DNA of 64,000 nucleotides from Pontederia crassipes (GCA_030549335.1 CM060198.1:40402353-40466352), one strand, 5' to 3'; positions 46,798-58,425 are shown, counted from the first letter of the stretch. The notes: generated from the sequence alone by a model not told the origin. Made by a program: numbers and translations.

Positions 46798-47275
46798 TAG
46801 GGGTGTTCACGGGTCGGATTGGACTCAACTTATGAACAAACACGATCCGACTCAGGCTAGGTTGGGTCAAGACACTTTGGAGGTCAAATCCAACACCAAT
46901 TATTTTTACAAAAGTTCTTATTATTTTATATTTATTTAATATAAAAATATATATTCAGTATTTAATCTAAAGCATGAAATAAGTTTTCTACATATTTAAA
47001 TGTTTATTACTATACTTAAAATATTTTATTTTAATTATTTTAAAATTTTTAAATCGAATATAGGCTTAAATTTTAATAAAAAAGAAAAAAATTAAAAATA
47101 ATAAAATATCGGATCATTCGAATGGGTCGAGCTGACTTGGGTTGAAAAATCTTAACTCGTATCTAACCTGACCACAATTATTGTGGTTAGGTCATGTCCG
47201 ATCTAGGTCGTTGTGGTCGAGGGTCATGTCCGACCTAACCTAGATCGAGTCGGTTCAATCCAATGAACACCTCTA
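46798..47275. mobile_element. hAT-like MITE, 478 bp
   Basis: The ends TAGGGGTGTTCACGGGTCGG and TAGAGGTGTTCATTGGATTG (minus strand) form an imperfect inverted repeat of about 26 bp. The inner parts contain GGTCGG/CCGACC-type text and an AT-rich core. The ends resemble hAT termini. The flanking 8-mers do not match, so the target duplication has decayed or the border is off. No protein is encoded. Confidence 0.6.
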
Positions 47276-47589
47276 ACCTCACAGAAAATATGTTTGTTAA
47301 AATTTAGAGCATAATTAGGCATGAATAACAATCAAATCATGCAGTGTGCAGTTTTCTTTGAGATTTTCAGCAATCGAGCATCAATTACAAAATCTGAAAA
47401 CCACTTATGATGTGCGAGTTGCTTAGGAAAACACGGATTGTAAAACCCTCAGCATGATTTTTGGAAACAAAGTTATTCAAGAAATACTCAACTACATGTG
47501 ATGTATGGAAATAGAGTTGTGAACAAAATATTCTAATTGAACCAATAAACTATATTTTACTGTGCCTTTTCTTTTTTGTGTGCATTAAT
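47276..47589. other. AT-rich spacer
   Basis: Nothing recognisable; no open frame or repeat of note. Confidence 0.4.
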
Positions 47590-47787
47590 AGCACCGAGAG
47601 GGTGTCAGCTTTGACGTCAACTTGTTGTAATGCTAGTGCGACACTAATTGAAAACTATTGCGAGATACCGATGTCTCCTCTCTATTGAAGCTATAGAGAC
47701 GTTGTTTCAATTCTTTTGGAATCACCCTAGCATCACCTTTTTTTAGTTTCTAATTGGTGTACCTATTTGGCATATTTTTTTATAGTG
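47590..47787. mobile_element. CACTA end remnant, same family as the large CACTA
   Basis: It contains GTCAGCTTTGACGTC, GCGACACTAATTG, GCTATAGAGACG and CTAGCATCACC units and finishes CTAATTGGTG...TTTTTTTATAGTG. This parallels the right end of the large element (CTAATTGGCAATTTTCTTG then TAGTG). The left part is missing. Confidence 0.5.
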
Positions 47788-48197
47788 AAGGCTTGGCGCC
47801 ATGGGCGATAGAAAAATCTTGAAAATGTTAACCACAATGACTAATACAAAGTCTAGTATTACAAGATCACAATTTCATAACTAAAAATATAGTCAATGTA
47901 TAGCATATATTTACTTGATATATATCACAGCTTGATAATTCATAATACAATATCATAGTTATTCTAAATTAATTAGATGCAACTATAGGATTGTGTCTAA
48001 CTTAGGCTTTGATTGTGATGTAGCATCTAGAAAACAATAGATAGGAAATGTAAGAAACCTAAATGAATCAAATTAAAATATGAAATTCATGCAAATACAT
48101 ATATTTATGTTGACACTTTTGTTTACAAAAAAAATGTTTCATGGAAAGTGAGCACAAAGAGATATGTAATAAATAAGAAAAGGTTTTTGAGAGAGAG
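47788..48197. other. AT-rich spacer before LTR C
   Basis: No gene or repeat recognised. It ends with a GAGAGAGAG run next to the LTR start, which could be the decayed polypurine tract of LTR C. Confidence 0.35.
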
Positions 48198-50929
48198 TGT
48201 AATAACCCGAAATTTTGGACCAAGGGTATTTTGGCCTTTTGACCAAAAGCCTAATGTAAATCCTATACAAATGATCAACAACCCTATTAATTTTCCAAAA
48301 ACCTAGTCGTCAACTCCTCTTCTCTCTCTTTCTTCACTAAGAAAAGTTAAGGTTAGGAGATATAGAGTTCTATTCTTCATGGTGGCTATGTTTTAATATC
48401 AACAAAGAGAAGATCAAGGTTTTTAGAAAAAGAACAAGAAGACCCAAAGTCTTCTAGATGATGAACAAGGATACAAGATGATTAGGAAAAAGAGATTTTA
48501 GAACTATAGCCTAAAGGTATGTAAAGGGGATGCAAACCTCTCTCTCCCCTTTCAATTATGTTTTGTTTGGATTGAGAGTTTCAAGAACACCTTGTTCTTG
48601 ATAGGGATTTTCATTGAGGGTTGCAAAATTTATGTTGCATAATATATTAAATTTGTGACTATTGTGTAATAATTATTTGGGTAGATTTTACTTATCCAAA
48701 AATTACAAATAATATAGGATGGAAAGATCCTCAAAGTCGAGTTTCCAAAGAAATTTGTTTCATCGGATTTGAAGATCTATAAAAATAGTTATGATCCAAA
48801 CATTAGACTACTATCATGCTGTCTCGAGTAACAACGAGATGAAATTGTAAAAAATATCATAAGTCAAAAATACTGAATTACAATCTGAAATTTATTCACA
48901 AGTTACAGATTCGTGTTAGCTTTTTGTAAAAATTTGAATCATTTGAAAAGAACAAGCGTAAATTATATTATTAATATTTTAGTGTCTGTTGTCAGATTAC
49001 TATATAAAGAATAGATCTCGATAGTTGTATGAATTTCTAGAATTAAACGACAAAAAGATAAAATCCATGAATTTTATATGTCATTCCTATGAAAGTATAG
49101 TTTGCAGTAAAATTAGAATCAATCAAAATGAACTCTATTTATTAAGTTATAATTTTTTATTGATAATGTGTCAGAATTGTCAAATAAGGGAGGTTGTCAT
49201 ATTATTATTTATGTCAACAATTGTTATGTTAATCTTATGAATTTTCTTTAAATTTTTATACATTCTAAATATATTTATTTGTTGATATATGATGCTTTCT
49301 GATATTTCATACATTTTATATATGATGTTATTCATGAAACATTGATTGATGTATTGTCGATCACCTAGACACGCGTTTAGACCTGCTCATCCGTAATTAG
49401 GCTAAAAGATGAAGAATGATTGATGTATTGTAAAGCATATGCACCTAAAGTTGAGGAAGAATGTCCTTGTCACTCATCAATGGTGAGAAGCAAAGTTCCG
49501 CACCTATGTATGTACTTCAACGGCACCTAAGCCCGCGAAGTAAAGTCCTGCATTTGTGTATGTGCTTCTTAGGGAACAAAGTCCCTCATCAGAAAGTGTG
49601 CATTTTCCTTGAAATAAAATCCCTCACTATTATAGTATGCATATTCTTCGGAATAAAGTTTCTCACTATTATAGCATCTATATTCCTTGAAATAAAGTCC
49701 CTCATTATTATGATGGGAGTGTTCCCAAGGATGTGGCCTATCTAGCCAATGTGATGATGTGATATGATTCCAACTATGTTAAGATCAAAGACGTTATAAG
49801 ATAAAGTAAGAACGAAAATGAAGTTAACTTCATAGTATCTTGTAACAAAGAAAGAAGGTTAAGATGATGATGAAGAAGTAAAGATGGAAAGTAAAGTTCT
49901 ACACTTATGTATGTACTTCAAGAGGACCTAAGCCTAAGAAGTAAAGTCCTACATCTGTGTATGTACTTTCTAAGGAACAATATCCTTCATCATAAAGTGT
50001 GTGTATTTCTAAAGATGACTATAAATAAAGTCCCTCATTATTATGATGTGTGTGTTCCTAAGTATGACTTATGATATGAAATGAAAGTCAAGATGTTTTT
50101 ATGTGATAAAGATTAAGGATAAGGATGACACATGAAGGATCACATAATAAAGAAAGAAAAGAAGAATGAAAGAAGATCCAAAGGGTTATAAAGCAAACCC
50201 GAGGAGGTGTAAAGTATGAAAAAAGTTAAGAAGTAAGGATCAAGGGAGTTACGAAGAAACTCCAAGAATGCACATGACAATGAAAGTGAAATGAAATGAT
50301 ATGTGATGTACGTGATATAATGAATGTGAAATGAAATTATATGTGATGTATGTGATGAATGATATGAATCTATGTTTCTATTGCATGATACTTTCATATG
50401 ATGGATCCGAAGTAAAGTAGGTATCACATAATGTTGATGTTATATGAATGTTGTATGATGAATGAATGTAAGCATGATGTACTGGCATATAAGGTTCATG
50501 ATATAATTCATGGTTGTTCATATGTTATTGTTACTATGATGATGATGCATCGTATGTAGTATCATGTGATTAGGATAGCATGTCATGTATGGCCTTTGCG
50601 TACTCTAATTGGGAAATCCTACACTCTGGATCCATGCAAGTAACTAAGATTATGTGATGGATGGCAGCTGAAGCTCATGACGAAGTGTTGAACATGTTTA
50701 GGGTCAAATAAACGTTATAGTTCTAGTTGAACATTGGGTCTAATGATGTAATGAAGATTTTAGACATTTAATGTCCTATGAAGTATTAGTTATAAAATGA
50801 TTATGATAAAATGTTTATTTATTATGATTTTCTCAAAATTATCAAGTCTTCTATTGTTAAATGATGTATGACGACGCAAAATTGCCCTAAATGACCAAAA
50901 CTTTTAGGGTGGATTTTCAGGTCGTTACA
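48198..50929 (+). mobile_element. Chromovirus-type LTR, family C
   Basis: It starts TGTAATAACCCGAAATTTTG and ends CAGGTCGTTACA, both typical of Tekay/Del-type LTR ends in plus sense. The length is 2732 bp. No primer-binding site follows the right end, so it is either a solo LTR or a 3' LTR whose interior is lost. The flanking 5-mers (GAGAG and GTTTC) do not match. Near 50595-50640 is a CTCTAATTGGGAAATCCTAC / GGATCCATGCA block also seen in family B LTRs, suggesting common ancestry. Unlike LTRs A, B and D it has no CpG palindrome cluster. Confidence 0.75.
49450..50085 (+). repeat. AAAGTCC minisatellite in LTR C
   Basis: Units of roughly 35-45 bp carry (A)AATAAAGTCCCTCA(C/T)TATTATA and GTATGTACTTC/GCACCTAAG-type blocks. 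They occur in one group at 49470-49725 and again at 49880-50080, so the array has a higher-order duplication of about 410 bp. Three adjacent units at 49610-49715 are the most alike. Confidence 0.75.
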
Positions 50930-51173
50930 GTTTCAATTACTCTATTTCCTGTGTATATATATTTGCTCTCAATAATTTTGTCTATTAAGAATTCGAAAGG
51001 GTCAAGGGGCTCAAACTTAGTCTTCGAATTTGAAACTTGAAAGTTATGTTCGATATTTTCACTTGTGCAACAATTCAATCTTTTATCGGGTCAAATTAAC
51101 AAATGCTCTTTATGTATATATATATATAACACCACATAAAAGTGGTGTAACTATGCACCCACTTTCAGGTAGA
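50930..51173. other. Short spacer between LTR C and element E
   Basis: A (TA)n run at 51117-51130 is followed by the hairpin ACACCAC..GTGGTGT at 51129-51152. Nothing coding. Confidence 0.5.
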
Positions 51174-51789
51174 AAAACGAGATCAAACGAATTTTCAAGT
51201 AGCGGAATATCAACCTCAAGATTACCAATGAACCAAGCAATTGCCATTATAAATAGATGGATTTAATTACAAAATTACAAACTTTGTTATTAACAGCGGA
51301 AGTTCCCGAAGAACGAGTTGTAGGAGTTCCCTCACAACAAAAGTAATTAAGCCAAATTTTAATAGATCCAAAGATGTCTAAAATAATTACAAATAGCAAT
51401 ATTTTTAAAACCTATATAGCAAAATTTGGGGCGGAAGAAAAAGCCTTAACTTAGCCTACAAGAAAGGTAACTAGTTTCCTAAAATAACCAAGTCAATTTC
51501 TCTTAGAAATCTCACTAGAATTTCCCATATAAAATTATTCCAAAAATTCCAAATAAATATGGTTAACCATTATTTATTTGGCTCAAGTCGTGCGGCTCAA
51601 TTAACTCGTTGAGAAGTTGGATTTGATCCAACTCGATCTTATAATTTGATCAATTGTAAATAGTAGATATTCTTGATTATCTTAAAATTCTTTATGTCTG
51701 AGATCCACAACATTATCTTGATCATCCAACGTTGTTAGAACCTTCGTCTATCACCGACTACAATTATGATCATTTCATTGTTCATATCA
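51174..51789 (-). mobile_element. 3' LTR of element E, truncated
   Basis: It shares nearly all its sequence with 56895-57536 in the same orientation (GAGATCAAACGAATTTTC, GTTCCCGAAGAACG, CAACATTATCTTGATCATCC). The boundary toward the interior is TGATATGAAC on the minus strand. The first ~50 bp present in the other LTR are replaced by unrelated sequence at the left. Confidence 0.85.
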
Positions 51790-51806
51790 TTTCTCCTCCT
51801 CTTCAG
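51790..51806 (-). other. Polypurine tract of element E
   Basis: The minus strand reads CTGAAGAGGAGGAGAAA directly before the LTR start TGATATGAAC. This fixes the element on the minus strand. Confidence 0.8.
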
Positions 51807-52040
51807 AAGGATTCGTCCTCGATTCTACATTCACAATAAGGGAAATATAACATATCACATATCTGAATTTATTAAATAATTTAAGACACGCGTAACGAAG
51901 ATATTGACACTTCCTTTTCATGTGTTAGATGGGACGATGTATATCTACTAGAACTGCAATGCTTTCTCATTTCTACCATCCTGTTAAGATTTGATCATCT
52001 CTTATTTTACTCATGTTTATCAAATATTTGAAATAGGAAA
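51807..52040 (-). mobile_element. Short 3' internal remnant of element E
   Basis: About 230 bp of AT-rich DNA between the polypurine tract and the Athila-type insert. No pol motif is present, so the pol region of this element is missing or was never there. Confidence 0.4.
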
Positions 52041-53112
52041 TCTACCACCTTTGCATTAAAACTTTGTTTAATTTATAAAAACTAAGTTATTATCTGACAT
52101 TTTTGAATTAGTATCTGAAAAATAACAACTTTTTGAATTTTGAATGTTAACAAAGAAAAAGGAGGAGATAAATGGAAGAGAGGAGCAGAGGAGAAGGGGG
52201 ATCGAGGAGAAGAGATTAAAGTTTTTGAAAGAAGAACAATGAAGAAAACAATTTTTTTATCTATGTCGATGCTTGGATAGGGGCTATTATTCCTTGCAGT
52301 GTAACTTGTGTTGCTACTGTGGTTTGATTCATTTTCTATAGCCATATCCATTAGACAACTTTTAATTTATTTTGAACTGCATTGTGAATGATTTAGTCGT
52401 ATTTAACTTTTATAGGTCGAGAGATCTTCTATTTGTTCACACTCTATCCTGTTTGAGAGAAGGGATGGTTTTTACTTAAAATCATTTGCAATTGCATTCC
52501 TTTTAATGAGCTTTTCCATTTCTAATTGAACGAGAGGCCTATCTTGTTATATTGTGAGGCGTGAGTCGGCAATGGTCTTGATTGTCTTGGATTGAGCTTT
52601 ACACTGCGATTAGGATTTTAATTTAAATATTCAAAGAAATCGAGAGATCACATTTCCTATTAATCAAGTTGAGACATCAATTGATTATTGTTCCTAATCT
52701 ACCATTAATGGCTAATTCCTAACATTACAAGAGAGATTGAGGGATGAGCAGAAAGAGTTAGATTGTTTTCATAGGTAAGAATCGAGAGATCACCCTCCTC
52801 ATTCAGGAATTAAATCATAGTAGTAACCAATTCACCAAAAGGAAATTCTCATACCAATTCACCAAAAGGAAATTCTCATCTCATTAGGATCTTTATTTCA
52901 ACGATTTCTTTTTGTTTCCTTCTTGTCATTAGCATTTGTGACACCTTTGAGGTATAATGGGTTCTTAGTTAATCTAAGTCAGCAGGGTTATGACACTCGT
53001 GGTTCCTACTCAACCTGTATACTTGCAGTAGTGTGAACTCTAGAATATTCTAACTATGATTCGAACAATATCTAGTCGGTATGAGAGATCATAACTTCTA
53101 AAGTTCACATCA
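52040..53112 (+). mobile_element. Athila-type 5' LTR inserted in element E
   Basis: It ends GTTCACATCA just before the primer-binding site and carries repeated GAGAGATC/GAGAGATTGAGGG phrases. The ACACTCGTGG and CTGTATACTTGCAG blocks are shared with the LTR fragments near 14.5 and 15.8 kb. The AATTCACCAAAAGGAAATTC block is tandemly duplicated near 52828-52880. The left border is approximate. Confidence 0.6.
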
Positions 53113-53115
53113 AGT

Positions 53116-53137
53116 TTTTGGCGCCGTTGTTGGAGAC
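53116..53137 (+). other. Primer-binding site, Athila type
   Basis: TTTTTGGCGCCGTTGTTGGA is close to TGGCGCCGTTGCCGGGGA, the site typical of Athila/Tat elements and usually assigned to a tRNA-Asp type primer. It lies a few bases after the LTR end. Confidence 0.85.
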
Positions 53138-53237
53138 TTAGATAATTGTTTACCATCTATATCTTTTGTTGTTTATTTTCTTTAGCATTATTATTCTTTA
53201 TATTCGTCTTTTAATCCTTTGACTTTAGGATTTGTAT

Positions 53238-54205
53238 ATGCCCAGGGCTAGCCACAAACAACTGCTTGAATTAGACCCTGAGATTGATTAGACATTCAGA
53301 AGGAGAGTGCAAGAGTATAGGAATATAACACCCTTAATCAAAGAAACAAGTCATGCTCAATCGACAAAAGTTGAACTAAATTTTGATTCGAAAGGAGAAA
53401 TGATGGCTCAACAGCAACAACAACAGCAACCTCTAGTTCCATCCTTAGAAGAGCTCTATACTCCCACCACGGATGGATTGGAGTCAGTTATTTTGAATTG
53501 AAATCTTGTCTGATCTCAACAATTCAGCAAAACCAATTTGGAGGAACCCCGGATGAAGTTCCAAATTAACACCACAAAAAGTTTTTGGAAATATACGAAA
53601 CTACGAAGCTAAATGGAGTTTCACCAGAAGCACTCAGATTGAGAGTCTTTTCTTTCTCTTTAAGAGGTAAAGCCAAACAATGGCTACAGTCTCTCAAACT
53701 AAGAGAACTGACTACTTGGGAGCAATTGGTGAAGGCTTTTCTATCTAAATATTTTCCTCCAAGTAAAACAATTAGAATCAGAAATCAAGTTATCAGATTC
53801 ACTCAAAAAGATTAAGAGACACTTTACAAAGCATGGCAAAGATTTAAGGCACTACTTAGATCATGTCCTCATCATGGTATGAGCTAGTGGATTCTAGTTC
53901 AGTCCTTCCATAATGGACTTAATTTTACTTCCAAGATGGCACTCAATAATGTTACTGATGGTGTATTCATAAAGAAAAATGACGATGAAGCATACCAACT
54001 CATAAAAGAAATAACAAGAAATCAACACTTCTTAGCTCACTCAAGGTCCAATGAATGCCTCTACGCAGACAGGACTGGATGGCGAGGATTTTTCTTCCAA
54101 GGTGGAATATATTGTTCAGAAGGCAATAACAGATTGGGACTCAATGAGGCCACTCTAACTATACCACAACCCAACAAATATAAAAAAGAAACAGACGAAT
54201 GACAT
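53238..54205 (+). pseudogene. Athila-type gag, broken
   Basis: Structural gag of an Athila-lineage element. It starts MPRASHKQLLELDPEID, followed by a TAG, then FRRRVQEYRNITPLIKET. After a Gln-rich spacer comes the core: LEIYETTKLNGVSPEALRLR, FSLRGKAKQWLQSLKLRELT, TWEQLVKAFLSKYFPPSKTI, then ETLYKAWQRFKALLRSCPHH after another stop. This order (KFNGV...AIRLRLFPFSLRDKAKxWL... YEAWERFKDLLRxCPHHG) is diagnostic for Athila gag. A last part at 53936 (NNVTDGVFIKKNDDEAYQLI) is also typical. At least three stops and a frame change are present. The zinc knuckle and pol are not found downstream. Confidence 0.85.
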
Positions 54206-54480
54206 TGAACACCTAGCTCAACTAAACCCTATAAACTAGTCACATCAAACAAATATAAAGTTTCAAAGTAAGGAGACAGACCTTTCAAACATCATGTCAT
54301 ATATTCAACACAACTTCTTTCAAATCCTTGCAAGATAGAATTTATAACTTCATGTACTCCACTCCCACATATCTATAAGGAAAAATTAGAATCAAAAGAC
54401 AAAAGATGCTTAGGGTCAGGCCAAAAAATTACTAAATTCTCTTTCTTTTCTCTCAACACACTAATCTTTTCGCTCATATC
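54206..54480. other. Junction region between the Athila insert and element E gag
   Basis: AT-rich and without coding signal. The exact insertion border lies here but cannot be placed from sequence alone. Confidence 0.3.
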
Positions 54481-54483
54481 TCT

Positions 54484-55830
54484 TTGGAGGTGGTCCTTCT
54501 AAACACTCGAGGTCTAATCTTCTCTCATTGTCACAACTCTCATAACACTCAACGTCTAAATGTTGTATCTCGATGCTTTCAGAAGGTAGCCTTTCTAAGC
54601 ACTCAAAAGTTGTGTGGTTATCATTTTCATCACTCAAGTTGTGGCACTCATATTTTTCATGTTTGTCTTTTTCACAACTCTAAAAATTATTTTCAATTCC
54701 AGTATGACAATAAACTCTATCTTTCTTCAATTGATGTTGTGCAATCAAACTTTTTCCAACTTCTTCAATTTCTTTCCCACTTTCTTCTCCTGAGGATGTT
54801 GCACTCTCTCGTGACAACTATTCTTCAGATGTAATATCTCCATTGTGCATCATGATCATAGCACATTTATTTGGACATTGTGAAGTAATATGGCCTGACC
54901 CAAGACAATAAAAACATTTAATATCTTGAGTCCTTTGTGAGCTATTAGAAGCAATACCTTTATCCCTTGAGTTGAAATTTTCAACTTTGCTTTTCACCTC
55001 CGATTTTTGAGTTGGCTTGTCACATGACTTGGAATTTGCATGCCATTTTGATTTCCAAAAAAAATTTGAACTTTCAAATTTGCTAACTAAATAAATATCT
55101 TTCTTCAATTGCTTCTCAACCTTTATAGCCTTATGTAGAACTTCATCCAACTTCAAATACTCTTGCAATTCCATAACTCTGGAAATCTCTCAATTCAGCC
55201 CACATATGAATCTTGCGATTGTGTCTTCAGGATTCTCATTTACGTTGGCACGAATAAGTGTCATTTCCATCTCTTTATAGTACTCCTGTACTCTTTGATC
55301 CCTGTCTCATAATCTATAATTTAATACGTAAGTCACGATAATATGACGGAGAAACAAATCTTCTCCTCAAAATAACTTTCATCTCATTCCAATTTTCAAT
55401 TGGAGGTTCTCAATTTATGCGCCTATTAATGGTTAATTGATTCCACTAAGTAATAGCATAATCAATAAAAAATATAATGACAAGCTTAACATTTTCCTCA
55501 ACAAAGTAATTAATTATGATTATCAAATATACTTTCTACTCTTTGTTCCCATTCAACATCACTTTTACCTTGAAAGGTAGGGAGAGATAATTTAATTAAA
55601 CCTGTGCTTGGATCAACAGCATATCTATTCCTTTCTCGTTCATTTGTTTTTTCCATCTCTTCATCATGTCCACCATCATCAGGAGCCTGGTGTCTTTGAC
55701 AATCTCTTCTTTGGTTTGGTTGTATAACTTTTTGTAGTTGTACAATTTGATCTTTCTGCACATCTACCTCATCATGAAGCTCAGTAATCATATTGCCAAG
55801 ACGTTGAAAATGTTGTGTCATGACCTTCAT
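54484..55830 (-). pseudogene. Element E gag with CCHC zinc knuckle, broken
   Basis: Minus-strand gag of a Ty3/gypsy-like element. The 55830 frame starts MKVMTQHFQRLGNMITELHD, has an HDEVDVQKDQIVQLQKV stretch that could be coiled coil, and reaches LSLPTFQGKSDVEWEQRVES, the usual start of the gag core. A broken stretch (55505-55180) follows. At 55174 MELQEYLKLDEVLHKAIKVE resumes and continues to CFYCLGSGHITSQC, a canonical CCHC knuckle. An acidic tail downstream (SGEESGKEIEEVGKS) fits the region before protease. No protease, RT or integrase is seen. Confidence 0.8.
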
Positions 55831-55879
55831 CGATCAATTGCTTTTTATTGGATTAAGCTCTTTGCCCTTTCCTGTTGAC

Positions 55880-56832
55880 ATTGTAAGAAATTTTTGCTGC
55901 AAAACTTAATGATAAAAGCAACCTCAATACCCTCACATGGTAACACTATTTTACCTCAACTCTATTTGGCCTTTTTCCTCAATTGTACTCACCACTCAGC
56001 CTTTTTTTCCTTTCTTGAACCCTCTAACAAGTTCTAAGAGAACTAATGTAAGTCATCAAAAGGCAATGAGCAATTAAATCAATCTAATTTATCAATATGA
56101 TTACAAGATCAAAAGAAATCTTGAAGTTGAAATTGGAATATAAATCAGGAAGAAGTTGACAAATAAGGATAAATATCAAAGATTCATAATTGTTATGAAA
56201 TCAAAGATCACCCTTCCTTGAGTCAAATTTCCATTCTAAAAAATTTCTTTGCACTTTTCTTCAGAAATAATCTTTCTTTCTTTCCTCTTCCTTTTTTTCA
56301 ATCCTTTCTTTCAATTTTCTTTTATTTATTTCAGATTTTCTTTTTCCTTATTCTTCTCTTTCCTCCTTTCTTGCACTTTCCTTTTTAGTTTTTTTCCTTT
56401 TTTTGTATTTTTTCCTTAATTTTTTTCTGAAACTCTAGCAAACTTTGAGAATAAATAAGGATGACGGCTAGGGATTGAAAAAAAATAAGCAAATTTTTTG
56501 TGGGTTTTTTAAACTATAGCAAATTTTGAAGAATATAAGGATGATGGCTAGGGTTTGAAGAACAAATAAAAGCAAATAAGGACGATGTCTAGAGTTCGAA
56601 GAACAAATAAGCTAGATTTTTTTTCTAATTTTTTTTGAAATTATAGCAGATTGTGAAGAATATAAGGATGATAGCTAGGGTTTGAAGAGAAAATAAGAAA
56701 GACGGCTAGAGTTTGAAGATCAAACAAACCAGATTTTTTTAAAAAAAAATTGTGTTGTTTTTTTTTCAGAAATTGAAATAGGGGACAAACTAGATAATGA
56801 AAGATAACTAGAAATTCGAATAAAAAATGTGA
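55880..56832 (-). mobile_element. 5' leader of element E with repeated motifs
   Basis: The leader between the primer-binding site and gag has a T-rich stretch at 56250-56420. It also has four copies of an AGGATGAyGGCTAGGGTTTGAAGAA-like unit (near 56457, 56540, 56577 and 56660) about 60-85 bp apart. The repeats are visible on the plus strand. No protein is called. Confidence 0.55.
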
Positions 56833-56844
56833 CTCTGATACCAA
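56833..56844 (-). other. Primer-binding site of element E
   Basis: The minus strand reads TTGGTATCAGAGTC, matching the initiator tRNA-Met site TGGTATCAGAGC, immediately after the LTR end ATCATATCA. Confidence 0.85.
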
Positions 56845-56845
56845 T

Positions 56846-57536
56846 TGATATGATGTTCAAGAATAATGTCTTGAGTGACTAGAATAATATATGATAATCA
56901 AGAGAAATGAGATCAAATGAATTTTCAAGTAGCGCAATATCAACCTCAAAATTACCAATGAATCAAGCTTTCGATATTATAAATAATTGGATTTAATCAC
57001 AAGATTACAAATCTTGTGATAAATAGTGAAAGTTCCCGAAGAAGGGGTTGTAGGAGTTCCCTCATAGAAAAAGCAATTAAGCCAAATTTTAATAGATTCA
57101 AAGATGTCTAAAATAATTACAAATAAAATTATTTATAGGACCTAGATAGCAGAATTTGGGATGAAAGAAAAAGCCCTAACTTAGCCTACAAGTAAAGTAA
57201 CTAGTTTCCTAAAATAACCAAGTCAATTCCTCTTACAAATCTCACTATAATTTTCCATATAAAAGTATTCCAAAAATTTCAAATAAATATGGTTAAACCA
57301 TTATTTATTTGTCCCAAGTTATGTTGAATCTTCATGCGGCTCAATTTATAGCTTGTTGAGAAGTTGGATCTGATCCGACTCGATCATATAATTTGATCAA
57401 TTGAAAATCACAAATATTCTTAACTATCTTCAAATTTCTTATGTCTTAGATCCACAACATTATCTTGATCATCCAACTTTTCTAGAACCTTCATCTATCA
57501 CCAACTACAATTATGAGTCTTTCCTGGTTCATATTA
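56846..57536 (-). mobile_element. 5' LTR of element E
   Basis: A 691-bp LTR in minus sense with short inverted ends (TGATATGA / TCATATTA). It pairs with 51174-51789. The two copies show scattered substitutions and small indels, so the insertion is not recent. Confidence 0.85.
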
Positions 57537-58425
57537 GTCGTTATGTTCAAATTGGAAGATGGGATGTTATTGCCTTAGATGTGATGTTCATATCAGTCCC
57601 TGTTATTGCCTCGATGTATATGAACCTTGCTCTATGTGATGTATATGAACCGTGCTCTATGTGATGTATATCACACGGTTCTACCCATTTGTTGATCTGT
57701 CATGTTGTCTTTGCGGTCTCATTCCAAAGACCAACTAAGACCTACTTTTTCATTGCTCTGGTGCACATGATCTTTGGAATATCTCGCAAGACAAATTAAA
57801 TTACACATTTCAATTTGCCCCTATTGATCTGCCATGTTATGTTTGCGATCTCATTCCATAGTCCAACTCAGACCTATTTTTTTACTACTCTGGTGCACAT
57901 GATCTTTGGAATATCTCCCAAGACAAATTAAATTACACATTTCAATTTGCCCAATCATGGGATGTAGAACACTAGATCCATGAGGGCTCAAGACTTGATC
58001 AATAGTAAAAAATGAAACTCTTAGCCATCTTCACACACTATATGTGGGTTATCTAGAATCTCTGGAATGAAGCTCTCTTTAGATCAAGGTCTGCTATTAT
58101 GATTGGGAACAAGTGATTGCTGAATTTTCTAAATATGCTAATATCCACATGCTTGAGGCCACTTGCCCCAAAGACCATTTTCGGATATGATGGGAGCATC
58201 TACCCCACAATGAGTTTGCCTAAAAACATATGGTTCTTTCAATAGACCAGGTGAGGAAGGAGGTGGAGCTTGTATTCTTAAAACTAATAGTAGGGATTTT
58301 ATTTTTTGCAGGAGCATCCACCTATGTGGCGAGTTCATGGAGATGGAGGCTTGCACACTCCTACTAGGTCTCTCATGCTATGCTGACCATGGTCCATCAA
58401 ATGTGTGAGTTAGAACCAACTTGAC
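57537..58425 (+). pseudogene. LINE ORF2 3' end: zf-RVT and RNase H, broken
   Basis: Plus-strand translation across frames gives SCCLCGLIPKTN, a stop, then DLLFHCSGAHDLWNIS, the C..C..H..C zf-RVT module of plant LINEs. The same module is repeated 132 bp later. Further on are WVI, a stop, then NLWNEALFRSRS, matching the IWKERNxRIF region. The last part, 58215-58390, reads GSFNRPGEEGGGACILKTNS, RDFIFCRS, EFMEMEACTLLLGLS, which fits the RNase H domain found at the C-terminus of some plant LINEs. This is only the 3' part; upstream RT is missing, possibly displaced by element E. A 25-bp triplicate CTCTATGTGATGTATATGAA lies at 57612-57672. Confidence 0.7.
57692..57952 (+). repeat. 132-bp tandem duplication over the LINE zinc finger
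   Basis: Units 57692-57823 and 57824-57952 both run from TTGATCTGyCATG to CAATTTGCCC. They carry about a dozen substitutions between them. The second unit loses the conserved HC of the finger (YY instead of HC). Confidence 0.9.

Noticed and set aside
48193-50934. Target duplication for LTR C (GAGAG and GTTTC)
   Set aside because: No match, so solo-LTR status is left open.
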